A DNA stretch of 64,000 bases, taken from contig NZ_JACHJW010000001.1 of NCBI RefSeq assembly GCF_014203835.1, forward strand, positions 6,770,501 to 6,834,500, in the 5' to 3' direction. This stretch comes from Micromonospora polyrhachis (GTDB lineage: Bacteria; Actinomycetota; Actinomycetes; Mycobacteriales; Micromonosporaceae). This document shows, one piece after another, positions 34,688 through 45,761 of this stretch. The position numbers and the translations under genes are program-made. Under the pieces are notes generated by a model. The model was not told where the DNA came from. It did no database searches and saw nothing but the letters and a program-made list of their open reading frames with translations. Every line of letters begins with the position of its first letter. The first letter of the stretch is position 1.

Positions 34688-35899
34688 TTACCGGTCGGCC
34701 AGGGCGGCGCGGACCGGGGCGGCCTTGGCCGCCGCCTCGGCCACCTCGGCGTGCGGTTCGCTGCCCCAGGTGATCCCGCCGCCGGCCCACAGGTGGACCC
34801 GGTCGGCGTCGACCGCGACGGTGCGGATGGTCAGCCCCAGGTCGATGCGGTCGGTTCCGACCCAGCCGAACGCACCCATGCTGGCCCCCCGGCCGACGGG
34901 CTCCAGGGCGGCGATCTGGGCCAGCGCGGCGAGTTTGGGAGCGCCGGTGACCGAGCCGCCGGGGCAGACCGCTCGGAGCAGGTCGGCCAGGTCGACACCG
35001 TCGGCGAGCTCCGCCGATACCGTCGACTCCGCCTGCCACAGGTCACACCAGCGGCGTACGGCGTACAGCTCGTCGACCCGTACCGACCCGGTACGGGCCA
35101 CCTGGGCCAGGTCGTTGCGTTCCAGGTCGACGATCATGACGTGTTCGGCCCGTTCCTTGGCCGAGGCGAGCAGTTCCCGGTGGCCGGTTCCGGTGGCCGG
35201 CCGGGTGCCCTTGATCGGCCGGGTCACTGCTCGTCCGCCGGTGACCTCGACCAGGGTTTCCGGTGAGGCGCAACCGATGGCCCAGCCGGGGCCGGTGAGC
35301 ACCCCGCCATAGCGGGCACCGGGTAGCCGGCTGAGCCGGGCCAGAGCGGGCCGGGGATCACCGGCGTACGGCGCGGCGCTGTGGCCGACCACGTTGACCT
35401 GGTAGACGTCACCTCGGCCGATGGCTGCCCGGGCCGCCTCGACGGCGTCGGCGTGCTGCTGTTCTGTCCAACTGGGCCGCCAGGGCCCGAGCCGCCAGCT
35501 GGTCGGCGTACCTCCGGTGGTGGTGGACGGGTCGGGATGCGCCCGGTGTTCGTAGACCACCACCACCAGGTCGGGTACGGCCGGCGCCGGGCTGGGCGGG
35601 CCGGCGGGGCCGCCGGCCAGGATCGCGCCGGCGGCGGCGGAGACGAACATCGCCGCTCCGCACGGTACGGCTGGATCATGGGCGGCGGTGTGGGGCCGGG
35701 CGACAGCAGGAAGGTTCCCGGTCAACTGTCCGGCGAGCCCGTGACCGGTCAGGAATTCGCCGGCCAGGTCGGCCGGGTCGCCGCCGTCACCGACCCACCA
35801 CTGCAGCCGGTCACGTTCCCGGAGGGAACCGGCACACAACGGTGGTACGACTGCCGGGGCTGTCAGTGTTCGCACGACGAGTGGACCTATCTGCCTCAT
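34688..35899 (-). CDS. pabB: Aminodeoxychorismate synthase component I
   Basis: A 403-residue chorismate-binding enzyme. Conserved blocks are GDVYQVNVVGHSAAP, ITRPIKGTRPATG (the PIKGT lysine region of PabB rather than the PIAGT of TrpE), ERAEHVMIVDLERNDLAQVA, FCPGGSVTGAPK-like CPGGSVTGAPKLAALAQIAALE, and the C-terminal ITWGSEPHAE. It converts chorismate with ammonia from PabA to aminodeoxychorismate for folate. The N-terminal domain is somewhat short. No pabA or pabC is adjacent, and the gene seems unrelated to the peptide cluster. Confidence 0.9.
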   Translation of the reverse strand: MRQIGPLVVRTLTAPAVVPPLCAGSLRERDRLQWWVGDGGDPADLAGEFLTGHGLAGQLTGNLPAVARPHTAAHDPAVPCGAAMFVSAAAGAILAGGPAGPPSPAPAVPDLVVVVYEHRAHPDPSTTTGGTPTSWRLGPWRPSWTEQQHADAVEAARAAIGRGDVYQVNVVGHSAAPYAGDPRPALARLSRLPGARYGGVLTGPGWAIGCASPETLVEVTGGRAVTRPIKGTRPATGTGHRELLASAKERAEHVMIVDLERNDLAQVARTGSVRVDELYAVRRWCDLWQAESTVSAELADGVDLADLLRAVCPGGSVTGAPKLAALAQIAALEPVGRGASMGAFGWVGTDRIDLGLTIRTVAVDADRVHLWAGGGITWGSEPHAEVAEAAAKAAPVRAALADR

Positions 35900-36024
35900 C
35901 CGTTGGGTGGATTCTCCCGGGTTGCTGTCGGATATTGCTCGATGTAGTGCGGTTTCGCTTGGTACTGTGCGTCACTGGTCATGTGAACCATGCCACAGCA
36001 CCCCCCACACTCCGGAGAACCCCG

Positions 36025-36225
36025 ATGTGCCAGCACCAGCCCACCTGTCCCTCCGCCGAAGCAACCGACCGAGATGCCGCCCGGGTCATCGCCTGCTTTC
36101 CTGAGCAGGGATGGAGCCTGCTCTGCAACGGTGTGATCGTGTTCGAGGACACCGGTGAGCTGCTGCCCGACGGCAGTCCGATCGCACCACACCGCGGTCC
36201 AGCCCGACACGCCCTAGCCGCCTGA
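36025..36225 (+). CDS. Small conserved actinobacterial protein, DUF5999-like
   Basis: A 66-residue protein from ATG 36025 behind GGAG. It has the characteristic MCQHQPTCPSAEATDRDAA start, then PEQGWSLLCNGVIVFEDTGE and LLPDGSPIAPHR. The Cys-x-His...Cys arrangement at the N-terminus may bind metal. From memory it matches DUF5999, conserved in streptomycetes and relatives, of unknown function. Confidence 0.85.
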   Translation: MCQHQPTCPSAEATDRDAARVIACFPEQGWSLLCNGVIVFEDTGELLPDGSPIAPHRGPARHALAA

Positions 36226-36242
36226 TCCCACTACTGGCGGTA

Positions 36243-36296
36243 GTCGCCGTCGTTGTCGACGGCGACGAAACGGGCGGGCCCACGACCGGACCCGCC
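36243..36296. terminator. Hairpins between DUF5999 gene and gcvP
   Basis: GTCGCCGTCG-TTGT-CGACGGCGAC (36243-36266) is a perfect 10-bp stem, followed by a second GGCGGG...CCCGCC pairing up to about 36296. They separate two convergent genes and can terminate both. Confidence 0.7.
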
Positions 36297-36312
36297 CCGA
36301 CCCTCACGCCGC

Positions 36313-39147
<2,835 letters not shown>

Positions 39148-39235
39148 CGGATGCGCTCCCGGAGGGCGAGGTCGACAGGGCGGCCTCCCCCTGAGTCGCA
39201 TCCGCGCCAGCAGACGGAACGCTCCACAGCGCCTG

Positions 39236-39325
39236 CCCACGAGGTCCTTTTGCCTGAGAGGTTCCGGGGAGGATTTGCCCCTTCGGCGCCGCCTGAACGG
39301 TTTCAGGTGGTCTCTCCCCCGTGGG
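39236..39325 (-). promoter_or_regulatory. Glycine riboswitch upstream of gcvP
   Basis: Read on the minus strand, the leader contains GGGGAGAGACC, GGCGCCGAAGGGGCAAAT and AACCTCTCAGGCAAAAGGACC in the order and spacing of the gcvT (glycine) aptamer. The outer stem P1 is formed by CCCACG (39320-39325) and CGTGGG (39236-39241). Only one aptamer is evident, about 90 bases before the gcvP start; a GGGAG lies nearer the ATG. It should raise gcvP expression when glycine is high. Confidence 0.92.
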
Positions 39326-39469
39326 TGGTACCGGCATCGGCCACGGTACCAGCCCTGCACCCAGGCCTGACGCGGCACTGGAACAATAAGATCAACGTGT
39401 GGGTCCGCCAGCGGGGCGCGCGGTGGTGCAGGGGCTTCACGCCCCGACGGACCCACCGCCGTCGTACGG

Positions 39470-39766
39470 TCAGCCCACCCAGCGGGGCGCGTTGCGGGGC
39501 AACGCCGCCGCGCCACCCGGGTCCGGCTGCTCGACCGGAGTGGGACCGGCCGGACCGTCGAGCCGGTCCATGGTGCGCGCCAACTGCTCCCGGCCCTGAC
39601 TGAGGTGCTGGGCCGCGGCCTGCATGTGGGACATCATCATCTCGCCGGAGATCCGCAACGCCTCCCGGCAGTAGTCGTCAGCGTCAGCAGCTGCCTGACA
39701 GACTTCCTCCCCGAGGACCAGGACACCTTCACCGCTCCGTGGCACACGCCCAGCCGGTTCCGACAC
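39470..39766 (-). CDS. Hypothetical helical protein, 98 residues
   Basis: A mostly helical protein ([40 protein letters not shown]) with a Pro-rich C-terminus ending in PRWVG. The amphipathic helices and conserved-looking tail resemble small cytoplasmic proteins of Micromonosporaceae of unknown function. The start may be ATG 39766 or an internal codon. Its 5' end overlaps a plus-strand frame by 28 bases. Confidence 0.5.
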   Translation of the reverse strand: MSEPAGRVPRSGEGVLVLGEEVCQAAADADDYCREALRISGEMMMSHMQAAAQHLSQGREQLARTMDRLDGPAGPTPVEQPDPGGAAALPRNAPRWVG

Positions 39767-40209
39767 CGCCCGGCATCATCCAGGGAATTGAGGTCCTCGG
39801 CTTCGACACCGGCCGGTTCCATTCCTGGCTCTGCTACAGCCTCCTCGGCCAAGCCATCGACAAGCTCGGAATCCGCGCCAACGACCGCGGCCTGCTGACC
39901 ACCCTCCTCGAAGCCCAGCAGGTCACGGACATGGCCAACAGCAACCGTGGCACGTACGACGGCACACCCGAAGACGTCACCTGGTTCCCGGCACTCATCA
40001 CCGAGTACGACACCGAGCAGCCGGTTCCATCGAACTCACCGGTCCGCCACACCTCACACTCGGGGCCGCGCTCACTGAGCACCTCCTATGCCTCGCCAAG
40101 CGGACCTGTTCTCCAGCGGACCGCTGGCCGTACGCCAGGTCGGGCCGTACCAGTACGTGCCGAACCCTTCGTGGTGCAGTTGACCGCTGTGGTAGCCGGA
40201 CTGGAGTAG
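39739..40209 (+). CDS. Hypothetical protein, probably truncated and fused to junk
   Basis: Residues ~12-95 (IIQGIEVLGFDTGRFHSWLC, then RANDRGLLTTLLEAQQVTDM and DVTWFPALITEYDTEQ) look like genuine protein. The last ~60 residues are Ser/Pro/Arg-rich and run antisense to an unrelated oxidoreductase fragment, so the natural C-terminus has been lost. I do not recognise the family. Confidence 0.4.
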   Translation: MAHAQPVPTPPGIIQGIEVLGFDTGRFHSWLCYSLLGQAIDKLGIRANDRGLLTTLLEAQQVTDMANSNRGTYDGTPEDVTWFPALITEYDTEQPVPSNSPVRHTSHSGPRSLSTSYASPSGPVLQRTAGRTPGRAVPVRAEPFVVQLTAVVAGLE

Positions 40210-40440
40210 CCGGTCGACCGCACCGGCCACCATCGTGTCCGCCCCGCACAGGTAGACGTGCCGCGAGCGAAAGTCACCGTTGGTCAGGGCTTGGTCGATG
40301 AGCTGTGTGAACTCACCGGGACGGGTCGCGTCGGACCCGACGACGTAGGTGACCCGCAGCCACGGACACGAGGCGGTCAGCTTGTCGATCGCGTCGCTGT
40401 CGTAGAACTCCAGCCGGGAACGGGCCCCAGGTAGAGGTCC
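40072..40440 (-). pseudogene. NAD-binding oxidoreductase fragment (FNR-like)
   Basis: A frame read from about 40440 down to 40072 encodes the last part of a ferredoxin-reductase-type NAD domain: GARSRLEFYDSDAIDKL, CPWLRVTYVV, and RHVYLCGADTMVAGAVDRLL (the Y-x-C-G-x-x-x-M motif). The FAD-binding part and any start are missing; upstream codons are compositionally unlike it. It is the 3' remnant of a larger reductase. Confidence 0.55.
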
Positions 40441-40625
40441 ACCCGCCGGCTCTGTCCCGATAGGGCCACCTGCTCGACCAGGGCCTTCAGTCATACCCGT
40501 AGCGGCCTATCCGGGAGAAGATCGACTTCGGGCTTGTGGAATCGGTGCCGTGGTGTTCGCCCTGGGCACTTCAGGCACGTGGCGGGCCGACGGGTTCACG
40601 AGCCGGGCACTAGACTTCCGCGGCG

Positions 40626-41768
40626 ATGGATACCCAGGTCCCCACCGGCGAGCCGCCGGCCGTCACCCGCCCCTGTGGACACTGCGGACGACCTGTGCCG
40701 CAGCGGGCCGCCGCCGGCCGCCCGTTCCGCTACTGCCGTGACAACGACGGGGCTTGCCAGCGCGCCTCCCGCAACAGCCGGATGCGGCATCGCAACGCCC
40801 CCGGTCTGGCCGGCCAGGTCGCCCGCACCTGGGAGGCGGTCGACCGACTCGACCAGGTGGTCGACACGTTGACCGAGGCACTGCACGCAGAACTCTCCCC
40901 GGCCGGGGTGGAACGGCAACTCGCGCAGGTACGGGCCGAGACCGCCGCCCAGGTCGCCGCCGCCCAGACCGAACGGGACGAGGCCCGCTGGGACGCCGAA
41001 GCTGCTGTCCGGGACGCCACCGAGGCCCGACAGCAGACGCAGAACGCCGTCGTTGACCGTGACGCCGCCCGCCGGGACGCCGAGGCCGCTGCCCAGGCCA
41101 CGGCCGAGGCCCACCGCCGTACGACCGAGGCGCTGGCCGCCCGGGACGAGGCACAACACGTGGCCAGCGCGGCGCAGGCCCTGCGGTCGCAGGCCGAACA
41201 GGACCGTGACGCCGCCCGCCGGGACGTGCGGGAGCTGAGGGGCCGGATCGAGACCGCCGAACGCCAGGTCGCCGAAGTGACCCGGGAACGGGACACCGCC
41301 CGCTCCGACGCCGACCGGGCCGCCCAGGCGGCGACGGAGGCGCTGGGCCGGGCCAGGCACTTCCAGGCGGTTGCCGCCGAGGCACAGGACGCGGCCGACG
41401 CCGCCGCCCGCGAGGCGGTGCAGGCCCGGGGGGAGGCCGAGCTGGCCCGCGCCGCCGCCGAGCAGGCCCAGGCCACGGCAGCCACGGCGACCGGGGAACT
41501 CGACCGGACCCGCGTCGCGTTGGATCGTGCCGCCGCGGAACTGGACCAGGCCCGGGGCGAGCTGCGGACCGCCCGCGACAGCGCCACCGGCCTTCAGGGC
41601 CGCTTGGCCGAGTTGGCCGTACGACTACGCGCGGCGGAATCGGACCGGGACGCCACCGCCGCCCGGGCGGCGCAGCTGTCGGCGCAGGTCGGCGACCTCG
41701 CCGCCGCGCTGGCCAGCCTCGGTGCGGCCGCCGCCCGGCCCGCCAACGACGGCGGTGGCACCGGGTGA
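40626..41768 (+). CDS. Zinc-ribbon protein with long alanine-rich coiled coil
   Basis: A 380-residue protein. The N-terminus holds CGHCGRPVPQRAAAGRPFRY followed by C-R-D-N-D-G-A-C, a C-x2-C...C-x6-C zinc-binding pattern. Residues ~75-365 form an almost uninterrupted Ala/Glu/Arg heptad-rich coiled coil. No membrane segment. Such proteins may organise DNA or act as structural scaffolds; the zinc module suggests nucleic-acid contact, but function is unknown. Transcribed alone between the decayed region and rbpA. Confidence 0.85.
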   Translation: MDTQVPTGEPPAVTRPCGHCGRPVPQRAAAGRPFRYCRDNDGACQRASRNSRMRHRNAPGLAGQVARTWEAVDRLDQVVDTLTEALHAELSPAGVERQLAQVRAETAAQVAAAQTERDEARWDAEAAVRDATEARQQTQNAVVDRDAARRDAEAAAQATAEAHRRTTEALAARDEAQHVASAAQALRSQAEQDRDAARRDVRELRGRIETAERQVAEVTRERDTARSDADRAAQAATEALGRARHFQAVAAEAQDAADAAAREAVQARGEAELARAAAEQAQATAATATGELDRTRVALDRAAAELDQARGELRTARDSATGLQGRLAELAVRLRAAESDRDATAARAAQLSAQVGDLAAALASLGAAAARPANDGGGTG

Positions 41769-41950
41769 GAGGGGGCCCGTCGGCGGGAACCGGGTGAGGC
41801 GGCTCACCGGTCGCAACGGCCGGCTACGCTCGCATCGTCGCACCACAGGTAGCTTTTCCGGGTACCTTTCCTGTCGCAGCGGGAATCGCCCGCCCGGGAC
41901 ATGTCGTTACACCAAGAAGACCAGCACCGGAAACAAGGGGGAAACCGACC

Positions 41951-42292
41951 ATGGGCGAGCGCATGCTGCGCGGAAGTCGTCTGGGAGCGGTCAGTTACGA
42001 GTCCGACCGCAACACGGAGCTCGCGCCGCGCCAGACCCGCGAGTACCTCTGCGCCAAGGGCCACCAGTTCGAGGTGCCCTTCGCCGTCGACGCCGAGGTA
42101 CCGACCACCTGGGAATGCAAGTTCGACGGCAGCGTGGCCCGGCTGGTCGACGGTAGCGAGCCGGAGCAGAAGAAGGCCAAGCCGCCGCGTACCCACTGGG
42201 ACATGTTGCTGGAGCGCCGCTCCATCACCGAGCTGGAGGACATCCTCGCCGAACGGCTCCAAGAGGTCCGCACCCGGCGCGGCCGGGCCTGA
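41951..42292 (+). CDS. rbpA: RNA polymerase-binding protein RbpA
   Basis: A 113-residue protein with the full RbpA layout: N-terminal GERMLRGSRLGAVSYESDRN, the Zn/beta-barrel core REYLCAKGHQFEVPFAVDAE and TTWECKFDG, the basic linker, and the sigma-interaction domain PPRTHWDMLLERRSITELED. It binds group I/II sigma factors and stabilises open promoter complexes in actinobacteria. ATG 41951 follows an A/G-rich leader. Confidence 0.97.
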   Translation: MGERMLRGSRLGAVSYESDRNTELAPRQTREYLCAKGHQFEVPFAVDAEVPTTWECKFDGSVARLVDGSEPEQKKAKPPRTHWDMLLERRSITELEDILAERLQEVRTRRGRA

Positions 42293-42307
42293 TCGACCAG
42301 AATACCG

Positions 42308-42345
42308 CCGCCGTCGTCGCCGGGAGTCACCGGTGACGACGGCGG
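42308..42345. terminator. Terminator between rbpA and fxsA
   Basis: CCGCCGTCGTC (42308-42318) pairs with GACGACGGCGG (42335-42345), followed on the plus strand by TTCTGTCTG. It lies between convergent genes. Confidence 0.75.
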
Positions 42346-42398
42346 TTCTGTCTGCGGGACGCCTGGTCGCCTGCCGACTGGCGGCCGACCGACCGCGG

Positions 42399-42926
42399 TC
42401 AGGGCTGGCGCGGCTCCACGATTTCTCCTTCGATCGCCACCCCGGGCGGGACATCCTGTGCGGCGGTAGGCCCGGGTGACGTATCGCTGGGCTGTGGCTG
42501 CCCGCGGTGTACCCGTACCCGGCGGGGACCGAACAGGTCACCGGCCACCATCGCCGACACCCGCCGCTCGGCGGTGGCCTGCACCTGACGGCGGACCAGC
42601 CGCCGCACCGGGGGTACCACCAGCAGCAGCCCGACCGTCCCGGTGACCAGCCCCGGCACGGCCAGCAGCAGCCCACCGGCCAGCCCCACCAGACCGTCGG
42701 TCACCTGGATCCCCGGCGGCTGTCCCGAATCAACAGCGGACCGGAACCCGCGCCACGCCCGCAGTCCCTCCCGCCGCAGCAGCATCAGGCCCAGCGCGGA
42801 CGCTGCCAGGACCAGCAGGATCGTCCAGCCGAATCCGATCCATCGCCCGAACGCCACGAATACGGCAAACTCGGCGATTGCTGTGAGCAGCAGTGCCAGC
42901 GGCACCAACCTGAGTCCTCGGCGCAT
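42399..42926 (-). CDS. fxsA: FxsA family membrane protein
   Basis: A 175-residue membrane protein. Three to four hydrophobic helices are visible (LVPLALLLTAIAEFAVFVAF, WTILLVLAASALGLMLLRRE, LVGLAGGLLLAVPGLVTGTV). The conserved FxsA pattern includes the LLRREG and DGLVGLAGGLLLAVPG stretches. The cytoplasmic tail is basic and Pro-rich. In E. coli FxsA relieves phage exclusion; its role in actinomycetes is unknown. Confidence 0.92.
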   Translation of the reverse strand: MRRGLRLVPLALLLTAIAEFAVFVAFGRWIGFGWTILLVLAASALGLMLLRREGLRAWRGFRSAVDSGQPPGIQVTDGLVGLAGGLLLAVPGLVTGTVGLLLVVPPVRRLVRRQVQATAERRVSAMVAGDLFGPRRVRVHRGQPQPSDTSPGPTAAQDVPPGVAIEGEIVEPRQP

Positions 42927-42986
42927 GTCACCTCAATCCGGATCTGCGGCCGTGTGATCCGCCCATCCAGCATGACACGCCCACCA

Positions 42987-43793
42987 TCACGGCCAGCGAA
43001 CCTGCCCGGTGGGCGTACGACGCAAGCCCCGCCGTAACGTCGCCCGACGGTCCCGCACACCCCACAGGGCGACCCGCCACAGCCCCTCCCCGATGATCGT
43101 CGGGCTCATCTTGCTCGCCCCGTGTTCCCGTTCGGAGAACGTGATCGGCACCTCGACGATGCGGAAACCCGCCTGGTGGGCGCGGCGGGACAGTTCGACC
43201 TGGAACGAGAAACCCTGCGATGACACCGACCCGAAGTCGATCTTTTCGAGCACCGGTAGCCGGTAGACCCGGTATCCGCCGGTGACGTCGGAGACCGGCA
43301 TCCCCAACGCCAGCCGGGCATACAGATTCGCCCCACGGGAGAGCACCAACCGGTGCCACGGCCAGTTGACGACCTCCCCGCCGGGCATCCACCGCGACCC
43401 GATCACCACATCTGCCTCACGGGCTGCGTCCAGCAACTTCGGCAGCTCCTCCGGAGCGTGCGAACCGTCGGCGTCCATCTCGACCACCGCGTCGTAGCCC
43501 CGGTCCCGGGCCCACCCGAACCCGGCCACATACGCCGCCCCCAGGCCCTGCTTGCCGCTGCGGTGCAACACATGGACATGATCATCGTCGGCCGCCAGTC
43601 GGTCGGCCAGCGCCCCGGTGCCGTCCGGGCTGTTGTCGTCGGCGATGAGGATCTCCACCTCGGGCGCCGACCGGCGTACCCGATCGGTGATCACCGTGAC
43701 GTTGTCGGCCTCGTTGTAGGTGGGAATCACCACCAGGACCCGACCCACGCCGGGATAACCGGCCCTACGATCGCGCTTCAGCGCCTCGCTCAC
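42987..43793 (-). CDS. ppm1: Polyprenol monophosphomannose synthase (GT2)
   Basis: Likely start GTG 43793 (SEALKRDRRAGY); the frame is open to 43820. A GT2 glycosyltransferase with VVIPTYNEADNV, LIADDNSPDGTG, VEMDADGSHAPEELP (the DxD-like site), SRWMPGG and PITFSEREHGASKM, matching dolichol/polyprenol-phosphate mannose synthases. It transfers mannose from GDP-mannose to polyprenol phosphate, the donor for lipoglycans and protein O-mannosylation. It overlaps the 3' end of lnt by about 29 bases. In mycobacteria the same two functions are fused or adjacent as Ppm1. Confidence 0.93.
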   Translation of the reverse strand: MSEALKRDRRAGYPGVGRVLVVIPTYNEADNVTVITDRVRRSAPEVEILIADDNSPDGTGALADRLAADDDHVHVLHRSGKQGLGAAYVAGFGWARDRGYDAVVEMDADGSHAPEELPKLLDAAREADVVIGSRWMPGGEVVNWPWHRLVLSRGANLYARLALGMPVSDVTGGYRVYRLPVLEKIDFGSVSSQGFSFQVELSRRAHQAGFRIVEVPITFSEREHGASKMSPTIIGEGLWRVALWGVRDRRATLRRGLRRTPTGQVRWP

Positions 43794-45438
43794 CACGTTC
43801 CTCCGCCCCCGCCGGGTCACCGACGTCCCCCGTCGTCACGTCCCGCCGGGCCGCCCCCGGGCGGCGGCGTTCCCGCACCGCCAAGGCCAGGACCAGCACG
43901 GCAGCGGCCACCAGGGCCACCTCCGGCCACAACCCGACGCGGGTGGCCACCGTACGACCGTCCTGCGGCCGTAGCTGCCGTACCACCACCTCACCGGTGT
44001 TGAAGCCGGTGGCGTCGGATACCCGCCCGGCGGGGTCGACGAACCCGGACACACCGACCGTGGAGGCCATCAACGCCGGACGGCCGTGCTCCACCGCCCG
44101 CAGCCGCACCATTGCCATCTGCTGCAGCGCCTCGGACTCGTCGAACGTGGCGTTGTTGGTCTGCACCACCAGCAGCTGCGCCCCGCCGGTGACCGTGTCC
44201 CGCACCACCGCGTCGTAGGCCACCTCGAAACAGATCACATCCCCCAGTACCGCCCCGGCGGCCCGCACCACCCCAGGGGTGCTGCCCGGCACGAAGTCCG
44301 CCCGGACCCGGTCGACCTCCTTGCTGACCAGCCGGGCGATGTCGCGCATCGGGACGTACTCGGCGAACGGCACCGGATGCCGCTTGACGTACAGCTGGTC
44401 CAGGTCCGGGCCGCTGCCCGGCTGCCACAGCAGCCCCACGTTGCGCACCTGCCCCGCGCCCGGACCGGTCAGTACCGCCCCCACCAGGACCGGCACCCCG
44501 ATCGCCGAGGCCGCCTCGGAAATCCGGGCGGCGGCATCCGGATACCGCAGTGGGTCGATGTCACTGGAGTTCTCCGGCCACACCACCAGGTCTGGTTTCG
44601 GCTGCTGGCCGCTGGCAACCCGGGCGGCCAGGGCCACCGTCGCGTTGACGTGGTTGTCCAGCACCGCGCGCCGCTGGGCGTTGAAGTCCAGCCCCATACG
44701 AGGCACATTGCCCTGCACGATCGCCACGGTCAGCGCCCGTCCGGTCGGGGTACCACCCACCGGCACCAGTGCCCCGACCAGCATCAGCAGTCCCGCCACC
44801 GCCACCAGGCCAACCGCCGGCCACCACCCGGTCAGCCGACGCCCGCCGTCGTCGGGGCGCCGCCAGGGCCGCCACACGGCGGCCACCAGGCACCCCCCGG
44901 CCAGCGCCACCCCGAACGTCACCAGCGGCGCGCCACCCAACGCCGCGACCCGCAGCAGCGGCGAATCACCCTGGCTGAACGCCAACCGCCCCCACGGGAA
45001 TCCACCAAACGGCGTACGGTCCCGCAGCGCCTCCTGCGCCACCCACAGCAGCCCCGTCACCATCGGCCACGACCAGCGGAACCGGTCCACCAGGGCACTG
45101 GTCCACGCCCCGGCCGCCCCCAGCAGCGCCAGGTACGCCGCCTGCAACACCGACAGCAACACCCACGGCAGGGAACCGGTGTGCAGGTTCGTCCAACTCA
45201 ACAGCGGGGCGAAGAACACCAGCCCGGCGAGCATTCCCAGTCCCGCCCCGGCGCGTAACCGCCGCCGGTGCACCGCCGCAGCCAGCAGCGCCACTCCGAC
45301 CGGCGCCAACCACCACAGCCCGTACGGCGGGAACGCCGCCAGTAGCGCACCACCGGCCACCACCGCGGCCAGCACCGCCAACCCCAGCGGCATTGGCCGA
45401 GCCGCCCGGCCGTCGACGACCTCCACCGGCGTCTTCAC
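43765..45438 (-). CDS. lnt: Apolipoprotein N-acyltransferase
   Basis: A 557-residue membrane enzyme: about seven N-terminal helices, then a carbon-nitrogen hydrolase domain with the Glu-Lys-Cys triad (ALLWSY-region; QLYVKRHPVPFAEYVPMRDI for Lys, GDVICFEVAYD for Cys) and the LVVWPENSSDIDP block. It N-acylates the diacylglyceryl cysteine of lipoproteins at the outer face of the membrane. It is followed by, and overlaps, the mannosyltransferase gene, the pairing known from Ppm1 of mycobacteria. Confidence 0.95.
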   Translation of the reverse strand: MKTPVEVVDGRAARPMPLGLAVLAAVVAGGALLAAFPPYGLWWLAPVGVALLAAAVHRRRLRAGAGLGMLAGLVFFAPLLSWTNLHTGSLPWVLLSVLQAAYLALLGAAGAWTSALVDRFRWSWPMVTGLLWVAQEALRDRTPFGGFPWGRLAFSQGDSPLLRVAALGGAPLVTFGVALAGGCLVAAVWRPWRRPDDGGRRLTGWWPAVGLVAVAGLLMLVGALVPVGGTPTGRALTVAIVQGNVPRMGLDFNAQRRAVLDNHVNATVALAARVASGQQPKPDLVVWPENSSDIDPLRYPDAAARISEAASAIGVPVLVGAVLTGPGAGQVRNVGLLWQPGSGPDLDQLYVKRHPVPFAEYVPMRDIARLVSKEVDRVRADFVPGSTPGVVRAAGAVLGDVICFEVAYDAVVRDTVTGGAQLLVVQTNNATFDESEALQQMAMVRLRAVEHGRPALMASTVGVSGFVDPAGRVSDATGFNTGEVVVRQLRPQDGRTVATRVGLWPEVALVAAAVLVLALAVRERRRPGAARRDVTTGDVGDPAGAEERGERGAEARS

Positions 45439-45483
45439 CCCACCCCATCACGTCGCGTCTCCAGCGGTGGACCGTCAACCGCA

Positions 45484-45594
45484 GTGCCACCGGTGGCACG
45501 AGGAAACTCCCGCCGAAGGCTACCGGCCCCACCGCCCGGCCTGCCCGACCCGCCCCACGGGTCCGGCGGGAGCGCGGATAGGGCAGGCCGGGCG
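45484..45594. repeat. Palindromes in the lnt-MFS intergenic region
   Basis: GTGCCACCGGTGGCAC (45484-45499) is a 16-bp palindrome just upstream of lnt, a candidate operator. CGCCCGGCCTGCCC (45533-45546) and its complement (45581-45594) are 14-bp arms of a larger hairpin. The rest of 45439-45761 holds no gene. Confidence 0.5.
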
Positions 45595-45761
45595 AAAGAC
45601 CGGCGGCCGGGGACATCACGGGCAACCGACGGTCTGGGAGCACCGAAAGGTGATCGGGATCATAGCCGGCAAATCGGGCGTACCCGTGGAAGCATCCCGT
45701 GCACAGCTCACCCCAAGAGCCTGCGGAAACGTGACACCACACCTGGAAGGGCACAGCGGCA

